In this document: positions 25,411 to 33,968 of the stretch, piece after piece
How positions within the stretch are numbered: position 1 is the first letter of the stretch
Layout: every line of letters starts with the position of its first letter
From: Herpetosiphon gulosus
Lineage (GTDB): Bacteria; Chloroflexota; Chloroflexia; Chloroflexales; Herpetosiphonaceae
Direction: 5' to 3'
Length of the DNA: 43,455 nucleotides
Assembly: GCF_039545135.1 (NCBI RefSeq)
Contig: NZ_BAABRU010000028.1
Coordinates: 1-43,455 of the forward strand
Translations under genes and position numbers: made by a program
Notes under the pieces: model-generated
The model's input: the letters and a program-made list of their open reading frames with translations, nothing else
Told to the model about the DNA's origin: nothing
Database searches by the model: none

Positions 25411-27329
25411 AGCGATTCCTCCGCGATTGCCCCATCGGTGTCATCACCGTCAAGCCCGACCATAGCCCAGACCTCGGCCTCGGTCACGTCCCGTTTCAGC
25501 AGCAAGCCCTGACGCGGGTGATTGCCCAAGACCGCTGCGAATCGTTCCGCTGCCAATGCCACCAGCCGTTCGGCCAGCCCCCGATCCACGCCCAAGACGG
25601 TGGCCGCCTGTTTGGTTGACACCCCATTGCGCCGATCCGCCAGCAGGGCTTCGATCAGGGCGTGCAGCTGGTCATCCGTCAGCACCGCATCATGGGTCAC
25701 TTGGGCCACGGGGGGCATGGCACGGGCGGTGGGTGGCTGCATCGGGTCGGTGACGAGCGCCGCACTGGCGGGTTCCGCCCCACCCGCTGCTGTCGAGGGC
25801 AAGGCCACCACAGGCTGAAACAGATCAGCGGGATCGCACTGCCAAAAGACGTGCGACGGTGGCGCATCCAGCGGCGCGATCGGTCCGATCGTGCACCACG
25901 GGTCGGCCACATGCACGCAGACCTCGGCGTGGGCCAGTACCAGGCCGCGCATGGTGACGAGCATCCACGGATCAAGCCGATGCGCCTTTAAGACCGCCGT
26001 GGTCGGCAGCACGCCACCACCGAGATAGCCATGCCACACCGTCCGAGGGGCACGCGCATCGCCCGATTGGATGGTCGCCTCGGCCCACGGGTGATCACTC
26101 ACGGTCAGGATCGGGCGCGGACTGCCTGCCTGCCACGACGGCAGGGCCATGGCAAGAATCGATTGCAGCACCGCCGCCTGCGCCGGATCAGCGGGCAGCA
26201 CCACCACGACCACCCCACCCCGCTGGAGCAGCAGCGGCAGATCGTCACATGGGGTGGCAAAGACGCTTAACCAGTCCAGCGTCCGCCAGTGCCGCAGGCG
26301 CACCTGCCAGCGTTGGGCGGCCATGCGCTGGTCAATCGCCGCATGATTGGGGGTGGCCAGCACCTGTCCGGCCAGCGCGATCAGATCGCCAAGGCTGGGA
26401 TGCGGGCGGCTGCGCCAGTGGGCGAGCAGGGTCGGCATGGTCTGCCACAGGGCATCGTGCGGTTGCAAATCCGCCAGCATTCCCAGCAGCGTGGTCATGG
26501 CAGCATCGTCGAGCCACGCGGCCACATCCAGCGTGGTCGTGACCGCAGGCTGGCGACCATCGACGACCCGCAGCCGCTGCCCCAGCGGTTCGAGCATGGG
26601 CACGAGGGTCGCGGCATGGGCCGGAGTCACCAGTGCGACAACACTGGCATGGGCGGTCAGGCTTTGTTCAACAAGCTGCGCGACTGTTACCCAGCGCTGC
26701 GACGCAGGCCCGACCAGATCGAGCGGCGTGCCCAAGGGCAACGCGATGTCCGCACTAAACCGCCACCCCACCCCATCCACGACGGGCAGCAGGGCAGGCA
26801 ACGACGGTAGATCCGGCAGCAAGGCGGCTTCGTCGAGCGGCAGGTCGCCCGTCCATGGCTGCGGTCGGAGCAACCCCAACAACCAGACCATGGCGCGGGC
26901 AAAACCCCAGCGCTGCGGGGTCGCATGGACGGCCTGCACCATGCCGTTGCGCAGCATCCAGCCCTGCACGGTCTGCGGATCAGCACCCCCACCGCGTCGC
27001 CAGCGCAGCGCAGGCAGGGTCAGGGTCACGGGGCGCAACGTGGCCAATGGGATTCGTTCGTGCAGCGTCGTCAGCAGCAGGCTGTGGGTCGCAGGCGTGG
27101 TCTGGAGCACGAGTTGCCGCCCCTGCGCCGTGGGCACAAGCCACAGCCATGCCGATCCCATGCCCACCCCATCAACCAGCGCATCGCGCAGCGTCGTCGC
27201 AGCAACCCCCGCCGGAACCCGCACCCGCCACACCATCCACGCCGTTTGGTCGGTCGTGATCGTGGCCAGCACCCGCATGAGCAGCCAGCCGCCACCACCG
27301 ACCAATAGGATGAGGATCAGCAGGCTCAT
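25395..27329 (-). CDS. Membrane protein with degenerate ATPase-like fold
   Basis: This 644-aa protein has a first helix at residues 2-22. Alignment by eye with the VirD4-like neighbour suggests a related core. RGGVVVVVLPADPAQAAVLQ corresponds to IVLAKLPVELIGATAGG, and PRPILTVSDHPWAEA sits where Walker B would be. No GK[ST] P-loop is present and the Walker B acids are altered, so it looks catalytically dead. The C-terminal ~80 residues contain NGVSTKQAATVLGVDRGLAE, a helix-turn-helix-like segment. It may be a pseudo-ATPase partner or scaffold. It overlaps both neighbours (ATGA upstream). Confidence 0.6.
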   Translation of the reverse strand: MSLLILILLVGGGGWLLMRVLATITTDQTAWMVWRVRVPAGVAATTLRDALVDGVGMGSAWLWLVPTAQGRQLVLQTTPATHSLLLTTLHERIPLATLRPVTLTLPALRWRRGGGADPQTVQGWMLRNGMVQAVHATPQRWGFARAMVWLLGLLRPQPWTGDLPLDEAALLPDLPSLPALLPVVDGVGWRFSADIALPLGTPLDLVGPASQRWVTVAQLVEQSLTAHASVVALVTPAHAATLVPMLEPLGQRLRVVDGRQPAVTTTLDVAAWLDDAAMTTLLGMLADLQPHDALWQTMPTLLAHWRSRPHPSLGDLIALAGQVLATPNHAAIDQRMAAQRWQVRLRHWRTLDWLSVFATPCDDLPLLLQRGGVVVVVLPADPAQAAVLQSILAMALPSWQAGSPRPILTVSDHPWAEATIQSGDARAPRTVWHGYLGGGVLPTTAVLKAHRLDPWMLVTMRGLVLAHAEVCVHVADPWCTIGPIAPLDAPPSHVFWQCDPADLFQPVVALPSTAAGGAEPASAALVTDPMQPPTARAMPPVAQVTHDAVLTDDQLHALIEALLADRRNGVSTKQAATVLGVDRGLAERLVALAAERFAAVLGNHPRQGLLLKRDVTEAEVWAMVGLDGDDTDGAIAEESLCMDA

Positions 27330-27586
27330 ACGACCTCCTCACCATCCTCGATCACGAGGACAGTTGTGGTCGCGGTAGCAGGCGCGGCAAGCGGCGACCG
27401 AACCGGAGCCATGCCACCAGCTACGAAGGCCGGATCGGTGGACGATGGCACGCCATCACCCACAGGCCGGGGTGGCAAGGCCGCGCGTTGGGCTGCTAAG
27501 AATACCCCCCATGCTGCCGCGCGTTGCCGCGCCGCCACCGTCGGATCGGTCACCCCAGCCCCAAACCAGCGATCAAACCGTCCCAT
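27326..27586 (-). CDS. Small hypothetical protein of the secretion operon
   Basis: This 86-aa protein has no signal or membrane segment. The first ~35 residues (RFDRWFGAGVTDPTVAARQR) look helical and the rest is Pro/Ala-rich. I do not recognise it. A strong gaggagg site precedes the ATG, which overlaps the VirB4 stop by 14 bp, and its own stop overlaps the next gene (ATGA). The tight coupling supports it being real, perhaps an adaptor between the two ATPases. Confidence 0.65.
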   Translation of the reverse strand: MGRFDRWFGAGVTDPTVAARQRAAAWGVFLAAQRAALPPRPVGDGVPSSTDPAFVAGGMAPVRSPLAAPATATTTVLVIEDGEEVV

Positions 27587-29660
27587 GGCCGACCTCCTCG
27601 TGGAGCACTGCGCGTTGGGGGATTAATTGCCATTCCCAGTGCGAGAGATGGTTGTAGATCAGATACGGCGTTTCGTTGACGATAATCAGGTATTGCCCGG
27701 CGCGTTCTTGGCGCTGTTCATCGGTCATGCCCAGTCCGGTAATCCACTGCAACTGGGCATCGGTCACCATCGGGAAGCGCTCGCGTAAGGCGGGCAATTG
27801 GTCACTGCGCATCGTGCCGATCACCGTGATAAAGCTGTTTTCAAAAATCTCCGCACCCGCCTTCGTGCCTAATAAATGCGTCGTCTGGTCAATCACCCAC
27901 ACGCCCGCGCCGAAGCGCCGCGCGGTCTTGGCTAAGCGTTCGGCAAAGCTGGCCAGCAGCGGATTGGCAAACAAGACCCCGGCCTCATCAATCCCAATAA
28001 TCGCCTTGCGTGGTTTGAGCCGAATCTCGCGTTGGATCGCGCTGGCGATCAAAATCAGAAAAAATTGCTTGATATGCTCCGGCATCGCCGCGTCCGACAC
28101 GTCGTAGATCACCACCGGGGTACTGGGGTCAAGCGTCAAATCCATCGTTGAGGGTTGATCAAAGACCTCAGCAAAGGGCGACAGCGTCCACGGCAGCAGC
28201 AGGTCACGCAGACCCGTGGTGTCCTCGGCCAACAAGGCCACCACATCCGACAAGCGTGGGGCAGCATGGGTGGCATAGATCACCGAGAGCACCCGCCGCA
28301 GGGTTTGGCGATGCCGTTGGGTGAGTGCCCCGTCTAAGAGCCATTGCAGCACTTCTTCCACGTGCAGCACTTGGGTTACGAGGTCATGCTGGAGGTCAAC
28401 AATCGGGTCAAGCAGATTCAGCCGCAGGGTATCCAAGGCCACCCGATTGACCGAGGCCCGCCCTGCATAGGCTTCGGCCAGCGGAGCAAATGCGCCTTGG
28501 GGATCGAGCAGAATCAGTTGGTAGCCTGCATCATCGACCAGGCGCGAGCCGAGGGTGGCGACATAGCTACTCTTGCCGCTGCCCGTGGCCCCACAGAAAA
28601 AGCCGTGCAAGGCAGGCAGCGCGGTCAAATCCAAGAGCAACGGCGTGCCGCGCAACTCATCCACCCCCGCCAATAACGCCGACGCAGGTGGTTGCGAGCG
28701 CTGGGCCAGATAGATCGGTAGCAGCGTCGCCAGCTGCGCGGTAATCATCGGATGGCCATGGGTGGGCAGGTCAAGCGTGGCGGTCGCGCGGGTTCCGAGC
28801 AGCGGCAGCAAATCCGGTTGGCGACCGAGCATCGGGCTGAACGTGATCGTCGATCCCAGCGCTTGGCGGGCCGCTTGGGCCTGCGTGCGGGCCAGCACGG
28901 GCGAGGCCGCCCCGACAAACACCGCCACCTGCACCGTGTGCAAGAGTGCGCCCCGCTCCAGATGGGTCGAGGCCGCTTGCCAATCCTGCACGGCGTGGCG
29001 ACGGGCTTCGTCATAGGTCGGATTGAGTGCCGCATGGGCATCAAGCCGTTGCAAGGCCACATCCATGGTCGTGCGGGCACGGTCGGGGGCCATGGTCAGC
29101 GCATCGACCACGATAATTGCATGGGTTTGTTCGAGTAACAGCGAGCGAAACAGCAAGGGCGAGAGCGACCCATGCCAGCGTTCGGCCAGCATGCCCTGCC
29201 AGCAGCGTTGGCCCGTGGGTGTATCGGCCACACCGGTTGTTGCACTCAGATGCACCGTCGGCGCACCCAAGACAAAGGGCAGGCTACTCAACCGCGTCGC
29301 CCCACCACAGGCCCGCCCCAACGTATGTTCGACCGTGGTATGGGCCAAACTCGGCGGACACCAGACCACGAGATAGTGGGTCATACTGGTCATGGCGTGC
29401 TGTTCCAAGTCCTGCATGTGGAGCAACTGCGCGGTCAGACGCGGATGGCGCGGGTCGCTGGGGTCGAGCAAGCGTAGTTGGTCATGAATCCGCTGGCGAC
29501 GCTGGGCCAACGAGCGCGGCGCGACCACACTGATCAAGCGCCAATCCACGACCAGACTTTGCAGCGCCTGTCGCACGCGGTCAATCGCCACCTCCCACTG
29601 ATGCGGATGGAGATTGACCACCTCAAGGCCGTGCAATTGGAGCAACAGTGGTGGAGTCAT
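27573..29660 (-). CDS. VirB4-family secretion ATPase
   Basis: This 695-aa protein combines an N-terminal CagE/TrbE-type domain (~90-340) with a RecA-like motor. Walker A is GATGSGKSS (357-365), followed by LILLDPQGAF (383-392). Walker B is KAIIGIDEAG (552-561), then RRFGAGVWVIDQTTHLL, the VirB4 sensor strand. FENSFITVIGTMRSDQLPAL and the terminal IVNETPYLIYN also fit. VirB4 powers pilus assembly and substrate transfer at the inner face of the membrane. The gene overlaps its VirB3/PrgI-like neighbour by ATGA, the usual VirB3-VirB4 order. Confidence 0.9.
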   Translation of the reverse strand: MTPPLLLQLHGLEVVNLHPHQWEVAIDRVRQALQSLVVDWRLISVVAPRSLAQRRQRIHDQLRLLDPSDPRHPRLTAQLLHMQDLEQHAMTSMTHYLVVWCPPSLAHTTVEHTLGRACGGATRLSSLPFVLGAPTVHLSATTGVADTPTGQRCWQGMLAERWHGSLSPLLFRSLLLEQTHAIIVVDALTMAPDRARTTMDVALQRLDAHAALNPTYDEARRHAVQDWQAASTHLERGALLHTVQVAVFVGAASPVLARTQAQAARQALGSTITFSPMLGRQPDLLPLLGTRATATLDLPTHGHPMITAQLATLLPIYLAQRSQPPASALLAGVDELRGTPLLLDLTALPALHGFFCGATGSGKSSYVATLGSRLVDDAGYQLILLDPQGAFAPLAEAYAGRASVNRVALDTLRLNLLDPIVDLQHDLVTQVLHVEEVLQWLLDGALTQRHRQTLRRVLSVIYATHAAPRLSDVVALLAEDTTGLRDLLLPWTLSPFAEVFDQPSTMDLTLDPSTPVVIYDVSDAAMPEHIKQFFLILIASAIQREIRLKPRKAIIGIDEAGVLFANPLLASFAERLAKTARRFGAGVWVIDQTTHLLGTKAGAEIFENSFITVIGTMRSDQLPALRERFPMVTDAQLQWITGLGMTDEQRQERAGQYLIIVNETPYLIYNHLSHWEWQLIPQRAVLHEEVGHGTV

Positions 29661-30052
29661 GGCTGCCCCCGATCAGCCAAACTGACCAGTGTGCCATCCG
29701 GCTGCATCACCGCCGTCGTGGTCGTGCGGCCCGTGGCCTCGCCCTGCCCCAACTGCCGACAATCCACCGTCAAGCGCTGCGGAGCCAGCAGCCGCACCAA
29801 TCCATACCGCAGCACGCCGACCACCACCGTGCGCAGCGGCTGCTCCTGATAGGTTCCGCGTGCCACCACCAGCCCCAGCACCACACCAACCAACAGCCGC
29901 ACCAGCAGCGGCACGCCCGTGGGGCCAAGCACCAGACTCATGGCCATGCCGCCACCCCCCAGCGTCACCAAATCACCGATGGACAAGCCACCCAGCGCCG
30001 GAACGCTGACAATCGTGGTAGGCGGTTGTAAAAAGGGTCGAAACACCTGCAT
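29657..30052 (-). CDS. VirB3/PrgI-like small membrane protein
   Basis: This 131-aa protein starts with TTIVSVPALGGLSIGDLVTL, close to the PrgI-type 'VP..v..l..L.lgdl' opening. Two hydrophobic helices follow (~30-50 and 55-70), then a soluble C-terminal part. PrgI and VirB3 proteins sit beside VirB4 and join it to the membrane channel. The call rests on topology, position just before virB4 and partial motif, so it is moderate. The start at 30052 follows aggaggt; an apparent extension to 30181 crosses a terminator. Confidence 0.62.
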   Translation of the reverse strand: MQVFRPFLQPPTTIVSVPALGGLSIGDLVTLGGGGMAMSLVLGPTGVPLLVRLLVGVVLGLVVARGTYQEQPLRTVVVGVLRYGLVRLLAPQRLTVDCRQLGQGEATGRTTTTAVMQPDGTLVSLADRGQP

Positions 30053-30065
30053 CAGAGACCTCCTT

Positions 30066-30107
30066 GAAAAAAAGGACGCTGCGCAGCACGACCGCTCCGC
30101 AGCGTCC
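30066..30107 (-). terminator. Intrinsic terminator inside the secretion operon
   Basis: On the minus strand, perfect 10-bp arms ggacgctgcg (30098-30107) and cgcagcgtcc (30074-30083) are followed by a T7 run (30067-30073). It lies between the VirB2-like and VirB3-like genes. Partial read-through would make the pilin more abundant than the ATPases. Confidence 0.75.
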
Positions 30108-30119
30108 ACCCTACCGACC

Positions 30120-30389
30120 CTATTGCCCAACCGCCTTGAAGGCAGGTTTGACCCAGTCCAAGACGATGGGAATAAAGGCAATCAGCATGATCCCGCCGAG
30201 GAAATAGGCGATGCGCAGCTTCTTGGCCAAGGCGCTGGCAAACGACCCCGCAAACAACATGACCCCGAAGGTCACGCCGCATAAACCAAAGACCACCCAC
30301 GCGAAGGTATACAAACTGTCGATATTGACGAGTTTATTCACCAACTCCATCACATCGAACCCACCAGCGGCGACCACCAAACGAGCCAT
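30120..30389 (-). CDS. VirB2/TrbC-like pilin candidate
   Basis: This 89-aa protein has two hydrophobic helices, about residues 28-50 (LYTFAWVVFGLCGVTFGVML) and 62-82 (LRIAYFLGGIMLIAFIPIVL), joined by a short basic turn (AKKLR). This is the size and topology of VirB2/TrbC pilins, though no classic signal peptide is present. Position before VirB3/VirB4-like genes and a terminator just downstream both fit a highly expressed pilin. The start at 30389 follows ggagg. A channel subunit without pilus function is also possible. Confidence 0.6.
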   Translation of the reverse strand: MARLVVAAGGFDVMELVNKLVNIDSLYTFAWVVFGLCGVTFGVMLFAGSFASALAKKLRIAYFLGGIMLIAFIPIVLDWVKPAFKAVGQ

Positions 30390-30404
30390 ACGAACCTCCA
30401 ATGC

Positions 30405-31670
30405 TTAGGGAAGAATCGATTGACCAACCGACCCCAGCTGCACCGTCACCGGAACGGGCTGCGCGGGGTCATGCGGACAGGTCCAGACCACCGTTTGGGC
30501 GGTGGTGATCACGAGCGGCCACGGACGATCCGGCTGCAATGGCTGGGTCACGCCGCCCGCCGTGCAGGTTGCGTCGGCAGGATTGAGCACGGTCGCCGGA
30601 CTGCGCAGCACGGTCGTGATTGCCAACCCGTTGGGTGTCGCCGTGACCGTTTGCCAGTCCACCTGCAAAACTGGTGCGTCCGGCATGGCGATGCTGAGCG
30701 GCACGGCCTGCCCATCGACCACCAGCGCCAGATCGACCCGCGTACCCGGCATGGCGGTGGCGGTAATCGGCAGCGTGATCGTCGTCGCGCTCGCCACGGG
30801 CAGGCTGACGAGTGCCACCCCATGGCGGCTGACCACGCCGGAACGCGCGGTCGGCCCCACCGTGACACTGACCATGAGCGTGGGTTGAAGTTCCACCAGC
30901 GTCCAGTCCATGCCCGTCACCGCCAGCGGCAACGTCGCATCATGGGTCGTCAGCAATGGCTGTTCGCTGGGCAGTGCCTGAATCAGCGTGCGCGTCGTCA
31001 GATCGTCCTGATCCCAGAGCACCAGCGTCACCCCGACCTGCTGCTGGGGAATCGCTGATCCGGCATGCACCGCCACGATCTGCCGCGCCACGACCGTGAG
31101 CGTGCGCGGCTCGCCCTGCGCCTGCTGGAGCGTCAACACCGACCCCACCGCGAGGTCATTGGCTTCGAGCGCTGCGCGATCAAGGCCGATCACCACCTGA
31201 CTGCGCGTCCCACCCCAGACCGCTGTGCCAGTGGGAATACCAGCCGGATCAGGCCAGCCTAGCGCGGGGTCAAACGCCAGCACCGCAAACGCCTGCGGCC
31301 CGATCACGAGCTGCACCGGAGCGGCCTCGCCATCCGCCGCGACGGTCACCGGACGCAGCACGCCCTCGGCCAACGGTGCGGCTTGCGAGCGCCGACCGAG
31401 CAGCCCCCAGCCCAGCAGCACCACCGCGATGATCACCAACCCCAACCAGCGCGGTGCGCCGCGTGGGGCGGTGGCAGCGGTCGGGGTCACGGGCGGGCGG
31501 GCCGTGGCAGGCGTACCCAACCAGACGAGCTGGCCATTGACCGGAACCGCGCCTTCGCGCTGCCAGAGGTCGGTCAAGCGGTCGAGTTCGGCGTGTCGTC
31601 CGGCCACTGACAAGCCTGCCAGTAGCGGAGCCACAAACGCCTGAAATTCATGGTCATAGGGACTCGTCAT
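30405..31670 (-). CDS. Single-pass protein with sortase-like, apparently inactive domain
   Basis: This 421-aa protein has a cytoplasmic N-terminus (1-73), one helix (75-92) and a large external beta-rich part. Residues ~119-222 follow the sortase layout: GIPTGTAVWGGT, QVVIGLDRAALEANDLAVGS, TLTVVARQIVAV and VGVTLVLWDQ. The positions where sortases carry His (AGH) and Cys (TLVTC) hold Leu and Leu/Trp, so catalysis is unlikely. The remaining ~200 residues look like two beta-sandwich domains. It could be a structural VirB8-like or pilus-anchoring component. The start at 31670 follows ggagg and overlaps the upstream stop (ATGA). The family call is my visual comparison only. Confidence 0.55.
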   Translation of the reverse strand: MTSPYDHEFQAFVAPLLAGLSVAGRHAELDRLTDLWQREGAVPVNGQLVWLGTPATARPPVTPTAATAPRGAPRWLGLVIIAVVLLGWGLLGRRSQAAPLAEGVLRPVTVAADGEAAPVQLVIGPQAFAVLAFDPALGWPDPAGIPTGTAVWGGTRSQVVIGLDRAALEANDLAVGSVLTLQQAQGEPRTLTVVARQIVAVHAGSAIPQQQVGVTLVLWDQDDLTTRTLIQALPSEQPLLTTHDATLPLAVTGMDWTLVELQPTLMVSVTVGPTARSGVVSRHGVALVSLPVASATTITLPITATAMPGTRVDLALVVDGQAVPLSIAMPDAPVLQVDWQTVTATPNGLAITTVLRSPATVLNPADATCTAGGVTQPLQPDRPWPLVITTAQTVVWTCPHDPAQPVPVTVQLGSVGQSILP

Positions 31671-33202
31671 GGCGCACCTCCGAATGTGGGCGGCAGCACG
31701 GCCTCCGTGACGGGCAGATGCACCCGTTCGGCGGTTGCCGCCAACGCCACCACCTGTCCGAGCCATGGCACGCGCACCACCAAGCCCTCGTGCATGGGCA
31801 GGGTCACGACCCAGCGTCCGGTGGTATCCGTCCAGCCCTGCGCGACCCGATCCCCTGCCGCGCTATCCACCACCACCGCCATGCCTGCAATCCCCTGATC
31901 GCGGCCACAGGTCGCCGTGCCACGACAGACCTGCACCGTCACCATGCGCGTGGTGGGGGGCAACGCCTGCATGCGCCAGCCGAGCACGGGCAGCGTCGCC
32001 GTTGGGCGAACTCCAACCGGATTCGCCAGCGTTGGCAGCGGCACAACGGGCGAGGGCAACGCCGCCACCGGATCAGCCACGGTCGGCAGCGGTGTGGTCA
32101 CAAGGCTATCCACGATTAAGTCGGCACTCCAGAGCCAGCCAGCCAAGGGCGCGGCCCCGACCCGAAAGGCCGTGACTTCGACATAGCCCTGAAACATCCG
32201 TCCCGTCAGCGTGACCGCATACCCGCGTGGGATATGGGCGAGCGGCACATAGGCAAGGCCTGGTCCGGCCCGCAGCTCGCTGTCGGCCTCGGCCACCACA
32301 TGCGCCAATGCAGGGGGAATCGCCTGCACGGCCAGCGGTAGACTGATGAGCGCACACGGCTCCACGCCTGCCCGAATCTGGCTATCCACCACCGCCACGG
32401 GCTGGCCATCGACGACACAGGCGGTGGGCACAGGCGGCGTGGTGCTGCCACTGGGGACTGGCACGACCGTTGCCGCAGGCACAACCGTCAGCGTTGGAAA
32501 CACAATGATCGGGGGGAGTCCACCATCGACCGAATCAGGGGGTGGGACGCTGGGCAGGGGCGTACTGCTGGCCGTTGCGGTCGCGGTTGGTAGGCTGGTC
32601 GCCGTTGCGGTCACGGTTGGCACACTGGTTGGCGTGCTGCTCGCCGTTGCGGTGGCCGTTGGCGCATCCGTCACCGTCGCGGTTGGCGTGCTGTTGGCCG
32701 TTGGCTCCAGCGTGGCCGTGGCACTCGGCGGTATCGCCACGGTTGCGGTCGCAGCGGGGGTAACCGTGCGCGTCTGATCCACGAGAACGGTCGTGATCAC
32801 CGGATCATCGGGGCGATCACGGCGCTGCGCGGTGATCACCAGCGAGTCGGTCGCCGTCACCGGAACCGTGAAGGCCAGCGTCGTCACCGCTGGCAGCGCC
32901 GGATCAGCCAGCGCGTCACAGCTCGCCACCGCGCCGCTGATTCCACAGGCCCGATTGTGACTGTCCACCCGATCCCATGCCACGGCGGGCGACAGCCGGA
33001 TCGTCAGGGTCGCGGTCACGGCCTCGGCAGGCTGAGTGACGACCACCGTTACTCCCATGCCGGGCACGGCCACGCTGGGCTGGGCCACCAACTGCACCAC
33101 GGGCGTGGCGAGTGGTCCGGGTTGCGCGGCTGGGGTGGGCCAACTCACGACAATGGTGGTGAGCGCCGCCAGCCATGCGCCCACGCGCCGAACACCGATC
33201 AT
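31667..33202 (-). CDS. Secreted SH3-domain surface protein with Pro/Thr linkers
   Basis: This 511-aa protein has a signal peptide (1-25, VGAWLAALTTIVVSWPTPAA). A beta-sandwich of the DUF11/CARDB kind follows (~40-145), then a Thr/Pro/Ala low-complexity linker (150-260), an SH3b domain (~300-364, LRAGPGLAYVPLAHIPRGY... WLWSADLIV), a second linker, and a C-terminal carboxypeptidase-regulatory-like domain (~430-500). SH3b modules commonly bind cell-wall glycans. It is probably the first product of the minus arm and sits at the cell surface. The start at 33202 follows aaggagg; reading further upstream enters the repeat array. Confidence 0.75.
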   Translation of the reverse strand: MIGVRRVGAWLAALTTIVVSWPTPAAQPGPLATPVVQLVAQPSVAVPGMGVTVVVTQPAEAVTATLTIRLSPAVAWDRVDSHNRACGISGAVASCDALADPALPAVTTLAFTVPVTATDSLVITAQRRDRPDDPVITTVLVDQTRTVTPAATATVAIPPSATATLEPTANSTPTATVTDAPTATATASSTPTSVPTVTATATSLPTATATASSTPLPSVPPPDSVDGGLPPIIVFPTLTVVPAATVVPVPSGSTTPPVPTACVVDGQPVAVVDSQIRAGVEPCALISLPLAVQAIPPALAHVVAEADSELRAGPGLAYVPLAHIPRGYAVTLTGRMFQGYVEVTAFRVGAAPLAGWLWSADLIVDSLVTTPLPTVADPVAALPSPVVPLPTLANPVGVRPTATLPVLGWRMQALPPTTRMVTVQVCRGTATCGRDQGIAGMAVVVDSAAGDRVAQGWTDTTGRWVVTLPMHEGLVVRVPWLGQVVALAATAERVHLPVTEAVLPPTFGGAP

Positions 33203-33252
33203 GCACGCCTCCTTTCTAAAAAAATACTGCTCTCTCGATTCTAGCGAGCAGC

Positions 33253-33276
33253 GCGGCGGATGGTGCGATGGCGATG
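33253..33276. repeat. Left arm of the array-flanking inverted repeat
   Basis: This 24-bp arm pairs with 33572-33595 with one mismatch, including a perfect 16-bp core tggtgcgatggcgatg (33261-33276). The two arms enclose almost the whole array. Which function it serves is unknown. Confidence 0.8.
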
Positions 33277-33300
33277 TCGTGGCAATGCACAACACCATCG

Positions 33301-33582
33301 CACGGCCATCGCACGGCCATCGCATCGCCGTCGCATCGTCGCATGCCCATCGCACGGCCATCGCACGGCCATCGCATTGCCGTCGCATCGTCGCATGCCC
33401 ATCGCACGGCCATCGCACGGCCATCGCATTGCCGTCGCATCGTCGCATGCCCATCGCATGCCCATCGCACGGCGATCGCATTGCCGTCGCATCGTCGCAT
33501 GCCCATCGCATTGCCATCGCACAGCCATCGCATTGCCGTCGCATCGTCGCATGCCCATCGCATTGCCGTCGCATCGCCATCG
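33301..33582. repeat. 11-bp/8-bp block array with 52-bp higher-order period
   Basis: The array consists of 11-bp blocks (consensus catNgccatcg, with cacggccatcg and cattgccgtcg variants) interrupted by the 8-bp block catcgtcg at 33334, 33386, 33438, 33490 and 33542. These lie exactly 52 bp apart (4 x 11 + 8). All blocks point the same way. The 11-bp step places sites on about one face of the helix. It resembles iterons or an oriT/parS-like array more than a coding repeat, because 52 is not a multiple of 3 and no frame has a supported start. Confidence 0.92.
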
Positions 33583-33595
33583 CACCACCCGCCGC
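33572..33595. repeat. Right arm of the array-flanking inverted repeat
   Basis: Catcgccatcgcacca (33572-33587) is the exact reverse complement of 33261-33276, and the match continues to 33595 with one mismatch. The arm overlaps the last 11-bp block of the array. Confidence 0.8.
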
Positions 33596-33644
33596 CCATC
33601 CCGCTATGCTGGAGGCAGAACGGTTTGACCCAACGGAGGTCTCT

Positions 33645-33968
33645 ATGGATGTGTTCGCCCCCAACGCCGCTGGTATCGGGATCGCCTGTGCCGTGTTGTC
33701 ACCGCAGGAAGTTACGGAGTGTCAAGAATATGGCGTGCTGCCCCGCACCGAGGGCATGCATTGCCTGCGCGTCGCCGATCTCGATGTCATCGTCCATCTC
33801 GCCCATGGCTGCGCCACCGCCACTCCCGCCAGCACCACCCCGCTCGGCATGTGGCTCGGCTTCCCCACCTTGCTCGCCCATACCCTCTATCAAGCCAAAC
33901 AACGCCGGGCATCGGGCGGCATCTGGTATTCGATTCCCTTAACCCTCGCGGCGGAGGCGCTGTGGTAA
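33645..33968 (+). CDS. Unrecognised 107-aa first gene of the plus arm
   Basis: This 107-aa protein starts MDVFAPNAAGIGIACAVLSP and has no signal peptide. It has a moderately hydrophobic stretch (GMWLGFPTLLAHTLYQA) and mixed alpha/beta character. I do not recognise the family. The start is supported by ggaggt 6 bp upstream. Its stop overlaps the next small gene (TAATG). As the first plus-arm gene beside the repeat array, it could be a regulator or an array-binding protein, but no DNA-binding motif is visible. Confidence 0.7.
   Translation: MDVFAPNAAGIGIACAVLSPQEVTECQEYGVLPRTEGMHCLRVADLDVIVHLAHGCATATPASTTPLGMWLGFPTLLAHTLYQAKQRRASGGIWYSIPLTLAAEALW

Larger units (their letters stand above)
33203..33644. 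other. Divergent control region of the secretion locus
   Basis: This 442-bp gap separates the two divergent arms and carries the repeat array and inverted repeats listed separately. On the plus side a TATGCT -10 candidate lies at 33605-33610, without a convincing -35. On the minus side, TAGAAT near 33237-33242 is a possible -10. Both promoters would directly flank the array, so proteins binding it could control both arms. Confidence 0.5.

Noticed and set aside
33301-33582. CRISPR array
   Set aside because: Blocks are 8-11 bp with no unique spacers, and no cas genes are nearby.
33036-33644. Plus-strand extension of the 107-aa gene through the array
   Set aside because: The array is open in several frames because it lacks stop words; the ggaggt site fixes the start at 33645.
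33203-33664. Long minus-strand extension of the SH3 surface gene through the repeat array
   Set aside because: A strong aaggagg site and signal peptide sit at 33202; the upstream part merely translates the array and has no ribosome site.
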